From Prorocentrum cordatum (taxonomy: Eukaryota; Sar; Dinophyceae; Prorocentrales; Prorocentraceae), in contig CAUYUJ010016483.1 of NCBI GenBank assembly GCA_963575745.1, positions 157,501-221,500 on the forward strand: a DNA stretch of 64,000 nucleotides, read 5' to 3'. Below the pieces are notes generated by a model. It saw only the letters and a program-made list of their open reading frames with translations. It was not told the origin of the DNA and did not search any database. The translations under genes were made by a program, and so were the position numbers. Of this stretch, positions 31,781 to 42,189 are shown piece after piece. Within the stretch, counting starts at the first letter, position 1, and each line of letters opens with the position of its first letter.

Positions 31781-31891
31781 CATAAGCCTATGGCCTGAAA
31801 AGGGCATCCTTCTTCCCCCCCACACACATTCATCGCCCCCTCTATTGCTTCGCGCCCAAGCGTCAGTCGGGTACAGCCAGGACCCCAGGTG
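31781..31891. repeat. Flanking repeat of T1, duplicated at 32509-32618
   Basis: ctatggcctgaaaagggcat through gtacagccaggaccccaggt. Found immediately right of T1 in both places, so a larger segment (T1 right half plus flank) was duplicated. Confidence 0.8.
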
Positions 31892-32424
31892 ATTGATTGC
31901 GAGCGTGATTAACCACTGGGGCTGACACGAAGGTGCGGCACTCAACTAGATGCAGACGCTGGCTGTGGCAACTGGGAACGATGCAACAGTTCGTACATGC
32001 AGCACGGGCCCCAAGGTTTGGTGAATCTCCCCTCCCCCGTCCTGACCCCACGTACCCCCAGATTGGACGGAACTGCACGGGGCTGGCACGACTAATGGCC
32101 AGCTCGACGTAGCTCTCATTCTGCACCGGAAGGGAAGGATAAGGGGCAAGACCGAGGGGAGGTAAGGTAAGATCCGAGAGGAGAGAGCAAGACTGGGACA
32201 AAGATCCAAAACTTCCAGCTCGGTAGGAGGGCAGACCGAGGGGGAGAGTCGCGCGTAGGCTGCCTGACCACTCCGACCCGACTAAGCTCCTATAAGGCGT
32301 TGCCGCACAAGGAACGCACAACAACAGTTCGTCTTCCTCCCAACTCTCATGAAACCCCCATCCCCCACAGTAGGTGGCGACGGACGGATCAAGACAGACT
32401 CTGCTCTCGTGACACGGAACTATG
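31892..32424. other. No feature seen
   Basis: Single-copy sequence, ORFs without recognised motifs. Confidence 0.35.
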
Positions 32425-32618
32425 TTTTGAGTATGTGTTGGCCTTTCTGGGGTATTTTAGAGGTATTTTTTTTTCTCGCTGAAAATCCCCATGTAGAGGG
32501 ACGCCCGACATATGCCTATGGCCTGGAAAGGGCATCCTTCTTCCCCCCCACACATTCATCGCCCCCTCTATTGCTTCGCGCCCAAGCGTCAGTCGGGTAC
32601 AGCCAGGACCCCAGGTGA
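32425..32618. mobile_element. T1 right half plus flank, second copy
   Basis: Homology to the 31695-31891 segment begins near tatgttttgagtatgtgttg and includes the T1 right end at 32508. The T1 left half is absent. Confidence 0.75.
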
Positions 32619-33987
32619 GGGGACCCGGTCAGTAGCAGGGCCCCGGAGCCCCCAAAATTGGCCAGAATCACTAAACCAGGTTTGCCGCAGCTGGTGCTTT
32701 TTGGGGTGACGGCAGTTCGGGTTGGTGCAACGGGGCGGGGGGCGTCCCCCAGTACACATCACTAAACCAGGTCCCACTAAACCTAGTTCTGCCGACGCCC
32801 GAGTCAGAACCCATCGGGAAGGCAGAAGGGGGGACGGACGGAGCGTGGACGAAGACCGACAGTCGTTCCTGTTCTCTCCGAGAGCAGGGTGCGCTGTCGG
32901 TACCGCAGAAGGATGTCCGTCTGCGACGATTGCTGCTGCCCAGCAGCGGTCGCTGTCTGTTTTGGACGCTTGGGCCCTTCGGATGTCTCCCGAACGCCTG
33001 CCGGGGCCCCTCTTGGCGGCCTCGGAGGCGCTCTTGGGCAGGCCATTCGGGCCCCCGTAGCCGCCCTGGACGCTATGAAGAGCAAATGACCAAGTATGCT
33101 AAACTTCAAAACATTAAGCTTTTCAGTGATGCTTGGCCTATTTGGCTGGACCCCAGGGCCTCAAAGACTGCTTCAGAGGCCCCCAAGAGAGTCCCAGGAC
33201 GGTGGCTTGCGGGGCTCTGGGGGGAATGCGGAGTCGGTTTGGGCGGGTCGCTTCCCGGAGGCCCACAACATGCGCCTGGCAGCGCGAATTCCGGCGAATT
33301 CCTTCGAATTTGTGACCCAGGCTTTTTGTCAATCGCTTTACCACCTATTTCCGTATAAGTTTTCGGGTGTTCCTATGCGTGCTGAAGGCTTTGTGACGAA
33401 TTTAGTCAGCGGGAGTTTTTTGAGTTAGCGAGCCCTTGTTAAGAGTTTCAATGATGGCAGTCCCATGCATTCTGTGCATTGCCTTTGGAGGTACGTCTGT
33501 TTTTGTTTGGTATGTGTTGCCAGTGGTACTTTGTGTGGAGCAATTAGTTTGTCGAGCATTGAAAAGACGCTGACTGAAACATCGGGCCATACTTGAGTTT
33601 GGAATTCAAGGTGGCGTGTAGCAGGGATTTGAAGTGTCACTGCGCGAGGGTGTGATCCCGCCAATGTTGTGTTGTGCTTGGTTTTGTGTGTTGTGATCGT
33701 GTATATGGTTATATGTGTATTGAACGCCGAATGTTACTTGTCATTGTTATTTTGCACATGACACCAGGGCTTCGGAGAGTCATGATACCGAACACCAGAA
33801 ATGGTAAGAACGATGGACGGCCAACGACGCCTTGACCACCCAGACCCAGGCAGTCAGGCGTTGGATGCGGAAGTGCTCGCCCTCGGGAGGCGGGAAGCTG
33901 CCTGCGGGGGGGGCCCCCGAAGTCTCGATGCCCTTCTCCGGAGGCTGGCTCTCCCGTCCCCCCGCTTGCCGCCGGCACCCCCGCCCC
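32619..33987. other. 1.4 kb without an assigned gene
   Basis: ORFs up to 142 codons without known motifs. Moderately AT-rich after 33350. Confidence 0.35.
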
Positions 33988-34022
33988 GGAGGAGGAGGAG
34001 GAGGAGGAGGAGGAGGAGGAGG
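33988..34022. repeat. (GGA)n run
   Basis: Short polypurine array. The frame through it (AGFRMYRGWSLLC then stop) could be a terminal exon, but this cannot be supported. Confidence 0.9.
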
Positions 34023-34398
34023 ACGCGGGCTTCCGGATGTACAGAGGCTGGAGCCTGCTTTGTTAAGACTCTGGCAAGTTTATTTGCATGGACGGGGGGG
34101 GGGCTGAGCCTGAGGCAGGCCGCAAACGACTTGCACGTTCGGGGGGGGGGGCGCGGAGATCACGCAGGTCGAGAGGCACTTGCACGCTAGTATTCGCTTG
34201 CAGAGGGGCGAGGGGGGGGGGGGGGGCGGGGGCGAACGCCATGCAAGTAAACTTGCCTGAATCCAAAAAAACAGGCTCCTGAGCAGAAGCGCGGGTGCCG
34301 ACGGCATCACGGCGCCGGAGCTCTGGGGCAGGGGTCACGTGCGCGCGGCCCCCGAGCCGGGCCGCTGTCTGGCAGGCGGGTTCGGGGCCCACGCCTGC

Positions 34399-34823
34399 AG
34401 CAGTGGCGAAGCGTCCCGGCTCGCTTATAGCCCCATCAAACAATCGGGGGCGGAAAAGAGGGGGGTGATGACTAGGGGGGGGGGATCTCATGGCGGGGGC
34501 CATGATATTTCCCCAGATCTCATGGCGCATCTTCTTATTTCATTACGTCCCTGGCCCCCTCGCTGGGCCGCGCACATGCCGCCGGTCATGATTTGCATCC
34601 CCCCCTCTTGGACGCCCCCCTCTTGGCCGCTCCCGAAACAATGTTCTAAGAACCTTTCGTGGTTTCCAGGAAATGTTCTTAGAACATTTCTGGCGGAGCC
34701 TGTCTTGGTTTAACACATCGGGTCAATGTTCTGAGAACATTGTTTTGTTCTTAGAACACTTCTGGGTTCTAAGAACATTTCGTGGTAGGACTATAGGAAT
34801 GCCGGGACGGTTGGTCCCTGCTC
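34399..34823. mobile_element. T3 TIR element, copy 1, interrupted by a T2 element
   Basis: Ends are imperfect inverted repeats with the core cgtcccggctcgcttatag / ctataggaatgccgggacg. The interior carries repeated attcttagaac/gttctaagaac palindromes (34643, 34676, 34728, 34752). A 193 bp T2 copy sits inside at 34444-34636. The uninterrupted relative is at 54468-54697. Confidence 0.85.
34444..34636. mobile_element. T2 TIR element, copy 2, with 5 bp target-site duplication
   Basis: tcgggggcgg to ccgctcccga, flanked by aacaa on both sides (34439-34443 and 34637-34641). The homologous T3 copy at 54510 has the matching site without T2 and with a single copy of the duplicated bases (ccaagcaatgttc). 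Confidence 0.92.
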
Positions 34824-34852
34824 AAATGCCTGCAAACAGCGCCGCTCCCCAG

Positions 34853-34977
34853 CCGACCGCATGTACCTGGAGGGCTCGGTGCTGTCCCGGCTGGAGGGGC
34901 CTCGGCGCGTGGAGTGCCCCGTGGTCGACGCCGTGGGGAGTTGCGAGATCTACGTGGGCCGGCTGAAGCGCAGCGGG
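34853..34977 (+). CDS. Possible exon, unknown protein
   Basis: After ctccccag an open frame reads ADRMYLEGSVLSRLEGPRR, then VECPVVDAVGSCEIYVGRLK. It reaches cagcgg followed by gtgatg, a plausible donor, where the frame meets TGA. Composition is protein-like. No family recognised, and the neighbouring exons are not visible. Confidence 0.3.
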
Positions 34978-35009
34978 TGATGCTCCTGGACGATCGGGCG
35001 CTGGCTCCA

Positions 35010-35120
35010 TCTAGGGGGGCACCTGCGAACCCTACAGTGAGCGGCTTGAATACGGAACACTTGCTTTTCAAAAGGGGCTCGGTCGTTTCTTAGGTTTGCA
35101 TGCGTTATTTACAGTTCCTT
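35010..35120. repeat. Direct repeat shared with 31376-31485
   Basis: Same ggggggcacctgcgaaccct to gcatgcgttatttacagttc order. Confidence 0.75.
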
Positions 35121-35154
35121 ATGCGTTATTTGTTATTTATCGTTCCTTATGCGT

Positions 35155-35233
35155 TATTCCTTGGGATAAAAAAGGGGCTTCGTTCCTCATACATATATAT
35201 ATATATCGTTCCTTAGGTCAGGCCGATGACTGT
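35155..35233. mobile_element. T6 right-half fragment
   Basis: aaaaaggggcttcgttcct then gttccttaggtca and gactgta resemble the right half of T6 (40801-40979), with a TA run inserted. Confidence 0.5.
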
Positions 35234-35347
35234 ACCCCTACCCCCCACGATTTCTGGGGGGGAGGGCGGGGTTCACTCCGTTCGGGAGCTCTCCCGAGCG
35301 AAGTGAACCCCACCCTCCCCCTCAGAAATCGTGGGGGGTAGGGGTAG
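35234..35347. repeat. Long hairpin, about 55 bp arms, 2-nt loop
   Basis: The left arm (accccccacgatttctgggg to ttcgggag) pairs with the right arm (ctcccgag to ccccagaaat-complement and ggggtaggggta). Few mismatches; apex at 35289-35290. Confidence 0.85.
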
Positions 35348-35965
35348 GGTTCGCAGCTGGCTCCCTATCCATCCCCGCCGGCGGCGCCGACCTTCGTCCC
35401 AGTGACAGGCAGGGCGCAGAGCACACCACGGCACGGGGGCGTCTGGAGCTCCCTCGGAGAGGACAAAAGCCGACACCAGCACCATCGGCGGGGCCACACC
35501 CGGCGATGAGGCCCACGATGATGCCCCGAGATGGTCTTGGAGTTGGTTCGAGCAAGGTTCCAGAAACAGCGGCACCGTAACTGCCACTTTGAAGACACCC
35601 TTCCCTGGTGCTGGGTGCTAGTGTCGCCTTCCCTTCGTCCTACACCGTGCCCCATTCTCCGACGTCCTCATTCCCCAAACAGTGCAAGCACTTTCCGCTC
35701 CGTTGCCGCCAGGCTGCTGCACCGTTGCCGCACCGCTGACGCACCGCTGCCGTCCCGTCGCATCGCTCTGCACCGCATAGCTTTGCCAGCATTAGCACTG
35801 CTTCGCAGCATCACTTTGCCCTGCCTTGCTCTGCACTGTGCTGCTCTCCGCTGCGGCACACCGACCTTGCACTGCTCTGCATGGCTTGCAGCGCTCGGCA
35901 CCTGCACCCCTCTGGGCCGCGCTGCACACTCTTCGGGCCCTGCGCCCGGGACCCGCGCTCGGCTT
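35348..35965. other. No assigned gene
   Basis: 35690-35900 is a degenerate gctctgcactgct-type repeat. ORFs on both strands, none recognised. Confidence 0.35.
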
Positions 35966-36091
35966 GGCATCGCTCGGACGTGTGCGCTTCTTCCTCGGCG
36001 AGCACCACCGACGAGCATCCTTGATCGTTTGGCGTTCAAAACCACGCACGAAGCCGACAAAAGCACAGGGAATGGACGTCCGAGCGATGGC
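35966..36091. mobile_element. T5 TIR element, copy 2
   Basis: ggcatcgctcggacgtgtgc to gacgtccgagcgatggc; the 16 bp ends are inverted complements. Confidence 0.8.
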
Positions 36092-36418
36092 GAGGTACCC
36101 ATACCTCTTCCCTTCTCGGGGTCGACAGAGCCCCCAACAGTGACACGTCGATGAGTGAATTGTCCGTTTTCGGTGCTCGAGGGGGCGCCGTGGCCGTCAT
36201 TTTCCAGGCGATGGCCAGTCGGGGCCTGCGCTCGGGCCTGCGCACTGGGCCGGCGAGCCCTCGACCGCCTCCCCGGGGCTGGGCCCTCGCCGCCGGATTG
36301 CCCTCCTCGGAGGGCCCCCCCGCGGGCCCAGGTAGCGGCCGTCCCCCCCCCCCCCCCCCCCCTTGGGGACGCCGCGGCCGCGAGCGAGGGGCGCGCCCAC
36401 CGCGCGCCCTCCCCCCTC

Positions 36419-36543
36419 GGTATCGCTCGCACGCGTGCACTTTTCCTCGGCGGGGATTCTTGAGGAGCCTCCTGGATCATCCTGCGCAGAAAGCCGCGCA
36501 CGAGACCGAGAAAAGCACAGGGAATGGACGTCCGAGCGATGGC
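36419..36543. mobile_element. T5 TIR element, copy 3
   Basis: ggtatcgctcgcacgcgtgc to gacgtccgagcgatggc. Confidence 0.8.
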
Positions 36544-36555
36544 GAGTCCCCCCTC

Positions 36556-36682
36556 GGTATCGCTCGCACGTGTGCACTTCCTCTCGGCGGGGATTCTTGA
36601 GGAGCATCCTGGATCATCCTGCTAAAAAAAGCACGCACGAGACCGAGAGAAAAACACCAGGAGAAGAGACGTCCGAGCGACG
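36556..36682. mobile_element. T5 TIR element, copy 4, adjacent to copy 3
   Basis: ggtatcgctcgcacgtgtgc to gacgtccgagcgacgg; only 12 bp separates it from copy 3, so the two may be a tandem duplication. 36136-36208 is the companion repeat of 13735-13802. Confidence 0.78.
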
Positions 36683-36722
36683 GGGAGGGTTGACAGACCC
36701 CCAAGGGCCTTATCCTTATCCT

Positions 36723-37110
36723 TATCCTCCTTCTCCTCCTCCTCCCCCCCCTCCTCCTCCTCCTCCTCCTCCTCCTCCTCCTCCTCCTCCTCCTCCTCCT
36801 CCTCCTCCTCCTCCTCCTCCTCCTCCTCTCTCCTCCTCCTCCTCCTCCTCCCTCCCCCCCCCTCTCCTCCTCCTCCCCTCCCCCTCCTCCCCCTCCTCCT
36901 CCCCTCCCTCCCCCCTCCTCCTCCCCCTCCTCCCCCTCCTCCTCCTCCTCCTCCTCCTCCTCCTCCCCCCTCCTCCTCCTCCTCCTCCTCCTCCTCCTCC
37001 TCCTCCTCCTCCTCCTCCTCCTCCTCCTCCTCCTCCTCCTCCTCCTCCTCCTCTCTCCTCCTCCTCCTCCTCCTCCCTCCTCCTCCTCCTCCTCCTCCCT
37101 CCTCCTCCTC

Positions 37111-37142
<32 letters not shown>

Positions 37143-37402
37143 TCCTCCTCCTCCTCCCCCTCCTCCCCCTCCCCCCCCCTCCTCCTCCCCCTCCTCCCCC
37201 CTCCTCCTCCCCCTCCTCCCCCTCCTCCTCCTCCTCCTCCCCCCCTCCTCCTCCTCCTCCTCCCCTCCTCCCCTCCTCCTCCTCCTCCTCCTCCTCATCC
37301 TCCTCCTCCTCCTCCTCCTCCTCCTCCTCCTCCTCCTCCTCCTCCTCCTCCTCCTCCTCCTCCTCCTCCTCCTCCTCTCCTCCTCCCCCTCCTCCTCCTG
37401 CT
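36723..37402. repeat. (TCC)n array, about 680 bp
   Basis: The longest microsatellite in the window; polypyrimidine on the plus strand with C-run interruptions. Confidence 0.98.
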
Positions 37403-37700
37403 CGTGCCCGTCCACTCGGGGAGGCCGTCGGCGCCCCCGGCACGGGCGGCCGACGAGGGGCGGGCGTGTCGCGAGCAGCGCGGAGAGGCGGGCGCGGTGG
37501 AGCTGGGCGGCAGGGGCGCCCGCGGCGCCTGGCGGCAGGAGGGCGCCCTGGCAGGCTCCAGGGCCTCCTCCTCCTCCTCCTCCTCCTCCTCCTCCTCCCT
37601 CCTCCTCCTCCTCCTCACCTCCTCCTCCTCCTCCTCCTCCTCCTCCTCCTCCTCCGCCTTCTCCTCCTCCTCCGGCAGGCTCCAGGGCCTCCCCTCCTTC
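37403..37700. other. GC-rich island between (TCC)n arrays
   Basis: 37403-37560 is non-repetitive and might be an exon, but no frame is convincing. 37564-37677 is a second (TCC)n array. The phrase caggctccagggcctcc stands on both sides of that array. Confidence 0.4.
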
Positions 37701-37878
37701 GAGCAGGAGGGAAGAAACACACACAGACACAATTGATCGTCGACTCCCCAGGAAAATATGGGAAAATACGGGAGGTGGGGGGGGAGACAACAACCCAGAA
37801 GATACGGCAAATTATAGGGAATCTGGTGATTTGTGTGTGTGTGTGTTTATTTGTGTGTCCTGGGGCCCCTTCAGGCCA
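37700..37878. repeat. Repeat V, copy 1
   Basis: gaaacacacacagacacaat through gtgtcctggggccccttca; colinear with 55440-55614. Confidence 0.75.
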
Positions 37879-38238
37879 CAGACTCGGTTTGCCCCAGACT
37901 TGGTGTCCCGTCGGATTTGCGACACATGCGCAGATAACTGTTTTCGATCCACGGCGCGTCCTGCTGAGTTTGGACACGACGGCATGCACTCGGTACGCAC
38001 ATCAACGTGAGACGGGCCGCTGGAACCAAGATATAACACGGGCTACTGGAAACGACATACGGCGGGCCACTGGAAAAACTAAATGCTGAGTTTGCGTGGA
38101 CTCCGCGGAAAACCGGTGTTGGGGGTAAACCAATCCTGTGTAGTCGAATTCCTGCTCGACTCCAGGGGGGCGGCAGCCGCAGTGCCGGCGGGCCCACCGG
38201 GCCGGTCCCGGGTCTGTCGATGCGAATCGAGGCCTCGA
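37879..38238. other. Diverged foldback relative, otherwise unassigned
   Basis: 37872-37935 resembles the left arm of the 5311-5469 foldback; the rest has no recognised feature. Confidence 0.4.
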
Positions 38239-38244
38239 GTTTGC

Positions 38245-38435
38245 TGGGGGCGGAAAAGAGGGGGATGATGACTAGGGGGGGTGGATATCATGGCGTGGGC
38301 CATGATCTTTCCCCAGATTTCCTGGCGCCTCTTCTCATTTCATTACGTCGCTGGCCCCCCCGCTGGGCCGCGCACATGCCGCCGGTCATGATTTGCACCC
38401 CCCCTTTTGGATACCCCCCTCTTGGCCGCTCCCGA
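38245..38435. mobile_element. T2 TIR element, copy 3, with gtttgc duplication
   Basis: tgggggcggaaaagaggggg to tcttggccgctcccga; gtttgc at 38239-38244 and 38436-38441. Confidence 0.88.
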
Positions 38436-38565
38436 GTTTGCCAGGTGGGTTTTGACGTTTCATCAGTCCGATGCGGCCCGATGCTTGCGGTCAGTTCGCA
38501 GCTGCGCAACTTGCGGCGCAGCCGATGAAACCTGATTCCGATTCCGTGGCAACGCAGCCCTGTTC

Positions 38566-38740
38566 AGCCACGCGCAGAGGGGAGTGGGGGGAGGGGGGAG
38601 GGCGTCTTAGAAGCACCCCTGCTTCTTAGAAGGCGCGGGCCTTATCTATAGATGTAAGGCCAGAGCCTTCTAAGAAGCAGCCTCCTTCTAAGAAGCCCTC
38701 CCCCTCAGTCCCCCTCCCTCCACCCCCTTCTGCGCGCCGA
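38566..38740. mobile_element. T4 foldback element, copy 2
   Basis: agccacgcgcagaggggagt to acccccttctgcgcgccg; inner arms gcttcttagaaggcgcggg / ccttctaagaagc meet at tctatagatg. Confidence 0.85.
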
Positions 38741-38855
38741 CAACCAATCGGACGATCCGGCGCGACCTCCCGATTCGATGCGGACTGGTTCTGGAGAGCA
38801 TCACCAGCGGGTCACCTCCAGCGAGGCGGGACACGATGCCCCCGCTATATTCAAA

Positions 38856-39010
38856 TCGGGCCTGTCCCTCTACAGGAAGACGATCCCAAAAAGTCACAAA
38901 AAGAGTGTGGGGACCATGCTTCGATCATGCTTCTGGTATGTTTGGATATGTTCAGTTGTTTTTTCATATGGTTTTTCGTCCAAGTTCCCCCTGTAGGGGG
39001 ACACGCCCGA
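38856..39010. mobile_element. T1 TIR element, copy 6 (155 bp)
   Basis: tcgggcctgtccctctacag to ccctgtagggggacacgcccga, the best-matched ends of the family (about 20 bp nearly perfect). Confidence 0.88.
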
Positions 39011-39147
39011 CCCAACACCGACCTGACACTCTGTGGATGTTCGAGATGCCTCGAGCGGGAGGCCGCAGGACCGGGCTTACGGGCCACCGAGATGATCCCC
39101 TCTGCCCTCACGATGGTGGTGCTGGCGTCCTTCCGTGCTCCCGGCGA

Positions 39148-39387
39148 GAGGAGGAGGAGGAGGAGGGGGAGGAGGGGGAGGAGGATGAGGAGGAGGAGGA
39201 GGAGCAGGAGGAGGAGGAGGAGGAGGTATACTCCGGCTACCTTCTACTCCCCCCCCCTCCTCGTTATGAAGCTCTTCGGAGCCACTGGTGAGCGCGCAGG
39301 GAGCACCGAAGGCGTTTCCAAATCTGTCGACGTTTGCGCAGACATTGGAAAACCTTTGAACATTTCCGTCGTCCTCCCCCTTCTCCT

Positions 39388-39418
<31 letters not shown>

Positions 39419-39560
39419 CATCTCTTGTTCCTTCTACCCCTCTCTACTTCCTCCTCTCCCTCGTGTTCCTCCTTCCCCTTATCCACTTTTTCTTCTCATG
39501 ATTTGTCGTCTTCCTCCTCCTCCTCCTCGCCATCTTCTTCCCCCTCCTCGTCCTTGTCGT
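39148..39560. repeat. (GGA)n then (TCC)n arrays around 140 bp of unique DNA
   Basis: Purine run at 39148-39226 and pyrimidine run at 39372-39535, in inverted relation, with unique sequence between. Confidence 0.9.
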
Positions 39561-39774
39561 TTTCGTCGTCCCTGTCTTGCTCCTCCCCCCTCTCCTCAAG
39601 GGCCTCCTCCATCAGCCCTCCCCTTCCTCCCCCGACCCTCCCTGTCCTTTCCCTTCGCCCTCTCGAAGCCCTACCGCTTCTTCCCCCCCTCCTCCCGCCT
39701 CCCTCTTCCCCACTTCTTCCAATCTTGTCCTCCCTCCACAATAATTTTAGGTTAGCAAGCGTGGACCCCAAACA

Positions 39775-40130
39775 GGCTATGCTATGCAATCTATGTTGTG
39801 CAACCTACGTGGTAAAACCTACGTGGCGCAGAACATATGTACTGCACGTTGAAATGTTGAATCTATGTTGGACAACACATGTACTGATATATATATATAT
39901 ATATATGTGGTGCAGTATATGTTACGCAGTCATTCTAGTGCAGTATCGGTTGTGCAATGTACGTTGTGAAATCGATGTGGTGCGATCAATGTGCAGTATC
40001 TGTTGTGCAATCCATGTGGTGCGCAATCTATGTTGCGCAATATTGGTTATGCAAGTTGTGCGGCGCAATCGGTGTTGTGCAAGATCTGGTGTGTAACCTA
40101 TGCTGTGCAATTTGAATATGTTGTGCAAAC
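39775..40130. repeat. Degenerate tandem repeat of ttgtgcaatctatgtggtgca units
   Basis: About 15-20 copies of a 14-20 bp phrase of the type tgtgcaatctatgt, with a (TA)n run at 39885-39906. Confidence 0.75.
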
Positions 40131-40181
40131 TCCTTGGTGCAAATGATTATTTAGAACATTCCAGACCCTTGTAAACATCCC

Positions 40182-40695
40182 GCAGCTTGGATTGCAAAGC
40201 CCATGCGGCGGCCATTGCGATGAGTGCTTGGCGTTGCCTGGTGCATCTTTGCGGCCAGCCGCGCTAGCCCGCGCATGCTCGCGCGCACAGCGGCCAGCTA
40301 GCTTGGCGCGACCTACGGGGCCGCGGTGGCGCTGACCGCTGGGCACTTCCCAGCGGGCACTTCAGTGCGGGTGGGTGACCTGGGCGGGTGCAGTATCATG
40401 GCGACGCACGCAGCGGTAGACACGATTATGAGAGTAGCGGTGATGGTGACGATGGTGGCGATGACGACGGCAACGCCAACGACGGCGCCAATGTTGATCA
40501 CGCCCGCCGATACCGATGACGATGTCGTCGCGTCGGCGACGAAGGGGTTGGAAGGAGTGCAGCATGCGCGCGGCCAGCGCGCGCGAGTGGCCCGCGTGAT
40601 ACTGTCTGGGACGGACCGTGCCCTCTCCCCAGCACGCGCGCGCAGGGGCGTTCGAGCGATTTGGGCATGCGCGCGCGACGGGCCCGTTTGGTAGC
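40182..40695. repeat. 0.5 kb repeat X, copy 1
   Basis: Colinear with 47990-48490: cccatgcggcgg, gcgatgagtgcttgg, gcgcgacctacg, cagcgggcacttcagtgcg, a GATGGTGACGATG-like stretch, then a CG-rich gcatgcgcgcg core and cccgtttggtagca. Shorter relatives of the core lie at 40980-41180, 43655-43850 and 48595-48790. Confidence 0.8.
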
Positions 40696-40800
40696 ATTTG
40701 GTGGAAGTTTCGAAATCAGCCCACGGTGTTGCAAGAATTCGCATGAGCGCTGGCGCGTTTTTTTCGACGACCGCTGTTGCGAAACCACGTGTGCTTTGAT

Positions 40801-40979
40801 ACAGTCGGAACCCTGAAGAAGGAACCTTTTTCGTTGGGGAGGGGCTCTGCATTCTTTCAGTGTTTCGCAGCTTGCCTAAGGTTTTCCTTATGCTTTCGAT
40901 CGGAAGTCGAAGTTTAACTTATGGAAAAAAAGGGGCTTCGTTCCTTACTTAGGGTTCCTTAGGTCAACGCCCCGACTGT
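40801..40979. mobile_element. T6 TIR element, copy 1 (179 bp)
   Basis: Left acagtcgg then ctgaagaaggaacc; right ggttccttaggtcaacg then ccgactgt. Ends are inverted complements over about 27 bp with a small mismatch block. Copy 2 at 55849-56026. Confidence 0.85.
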
Positions 40980-41305
40980 GTGTTCGGGACTCTCTTTTTT
41001 GAAACCCTTGCGAAACCCGAGGTGGTTCATGGATGTTGGCATGCGCGCTCGACGGCGCGCGCGCGTGCGCGCCGTCCGGTTGTTTGTTTTTTTCTTGGGA
41101 GGGGTCTTGCGACAGCACGCGCGAAAAAAAGGCGGCCGAGCGATTCCGACACGCCCGCGCAAGAGGCCCGCGCAGAAGCATGGGATGGCAACGATGAAAG
41201 CTTGGGGATTTCTTAAGAAGACCGCAAGAGCGCGGGCGCAGTCTTCTTGTGTTTCTTTATTGGAGAGGCCTGACGGCCCGCGCCGCCGACCCTGATCGCG
41301 GGGCT

Positions 41306-41568
41306 AGGGGGGGGGGAGGGGGGAGGAGGAAACGAAGGAGGAGGAGGAAGAGGAGGAGGACGAGGAGGAGGAGGACAGGGACGGGCACGAGGGAGAGGAG
41401 AGGAGGGGGAGGATGGAGGCGGAGGAGGAGGAGGACGAGAGGAGAGGAGGAGGAGGAGAAGGAGGAGGAAGGAGAAAAGGAGGAGGAAGAGGAGGAGGAG
41501 GAGGAGAGAGGAGGAGGAGGAGGGAAAAGGAGGAGGGGGAGGAGGAGGACGAGGAGGAGGAGGAATAA
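41306..41568. repeat. (GGA)n array
   Basis: Polypurine array of about 260 bp. Confidence 0.95.

Positions 41569-42189
<621 letters not shown>

Noticed and set aside
40326-40852. ORFs in repeat X as genes
   Set aside because: Long frames exist on both strands and are disrupted in the second copy at 47990-48490.
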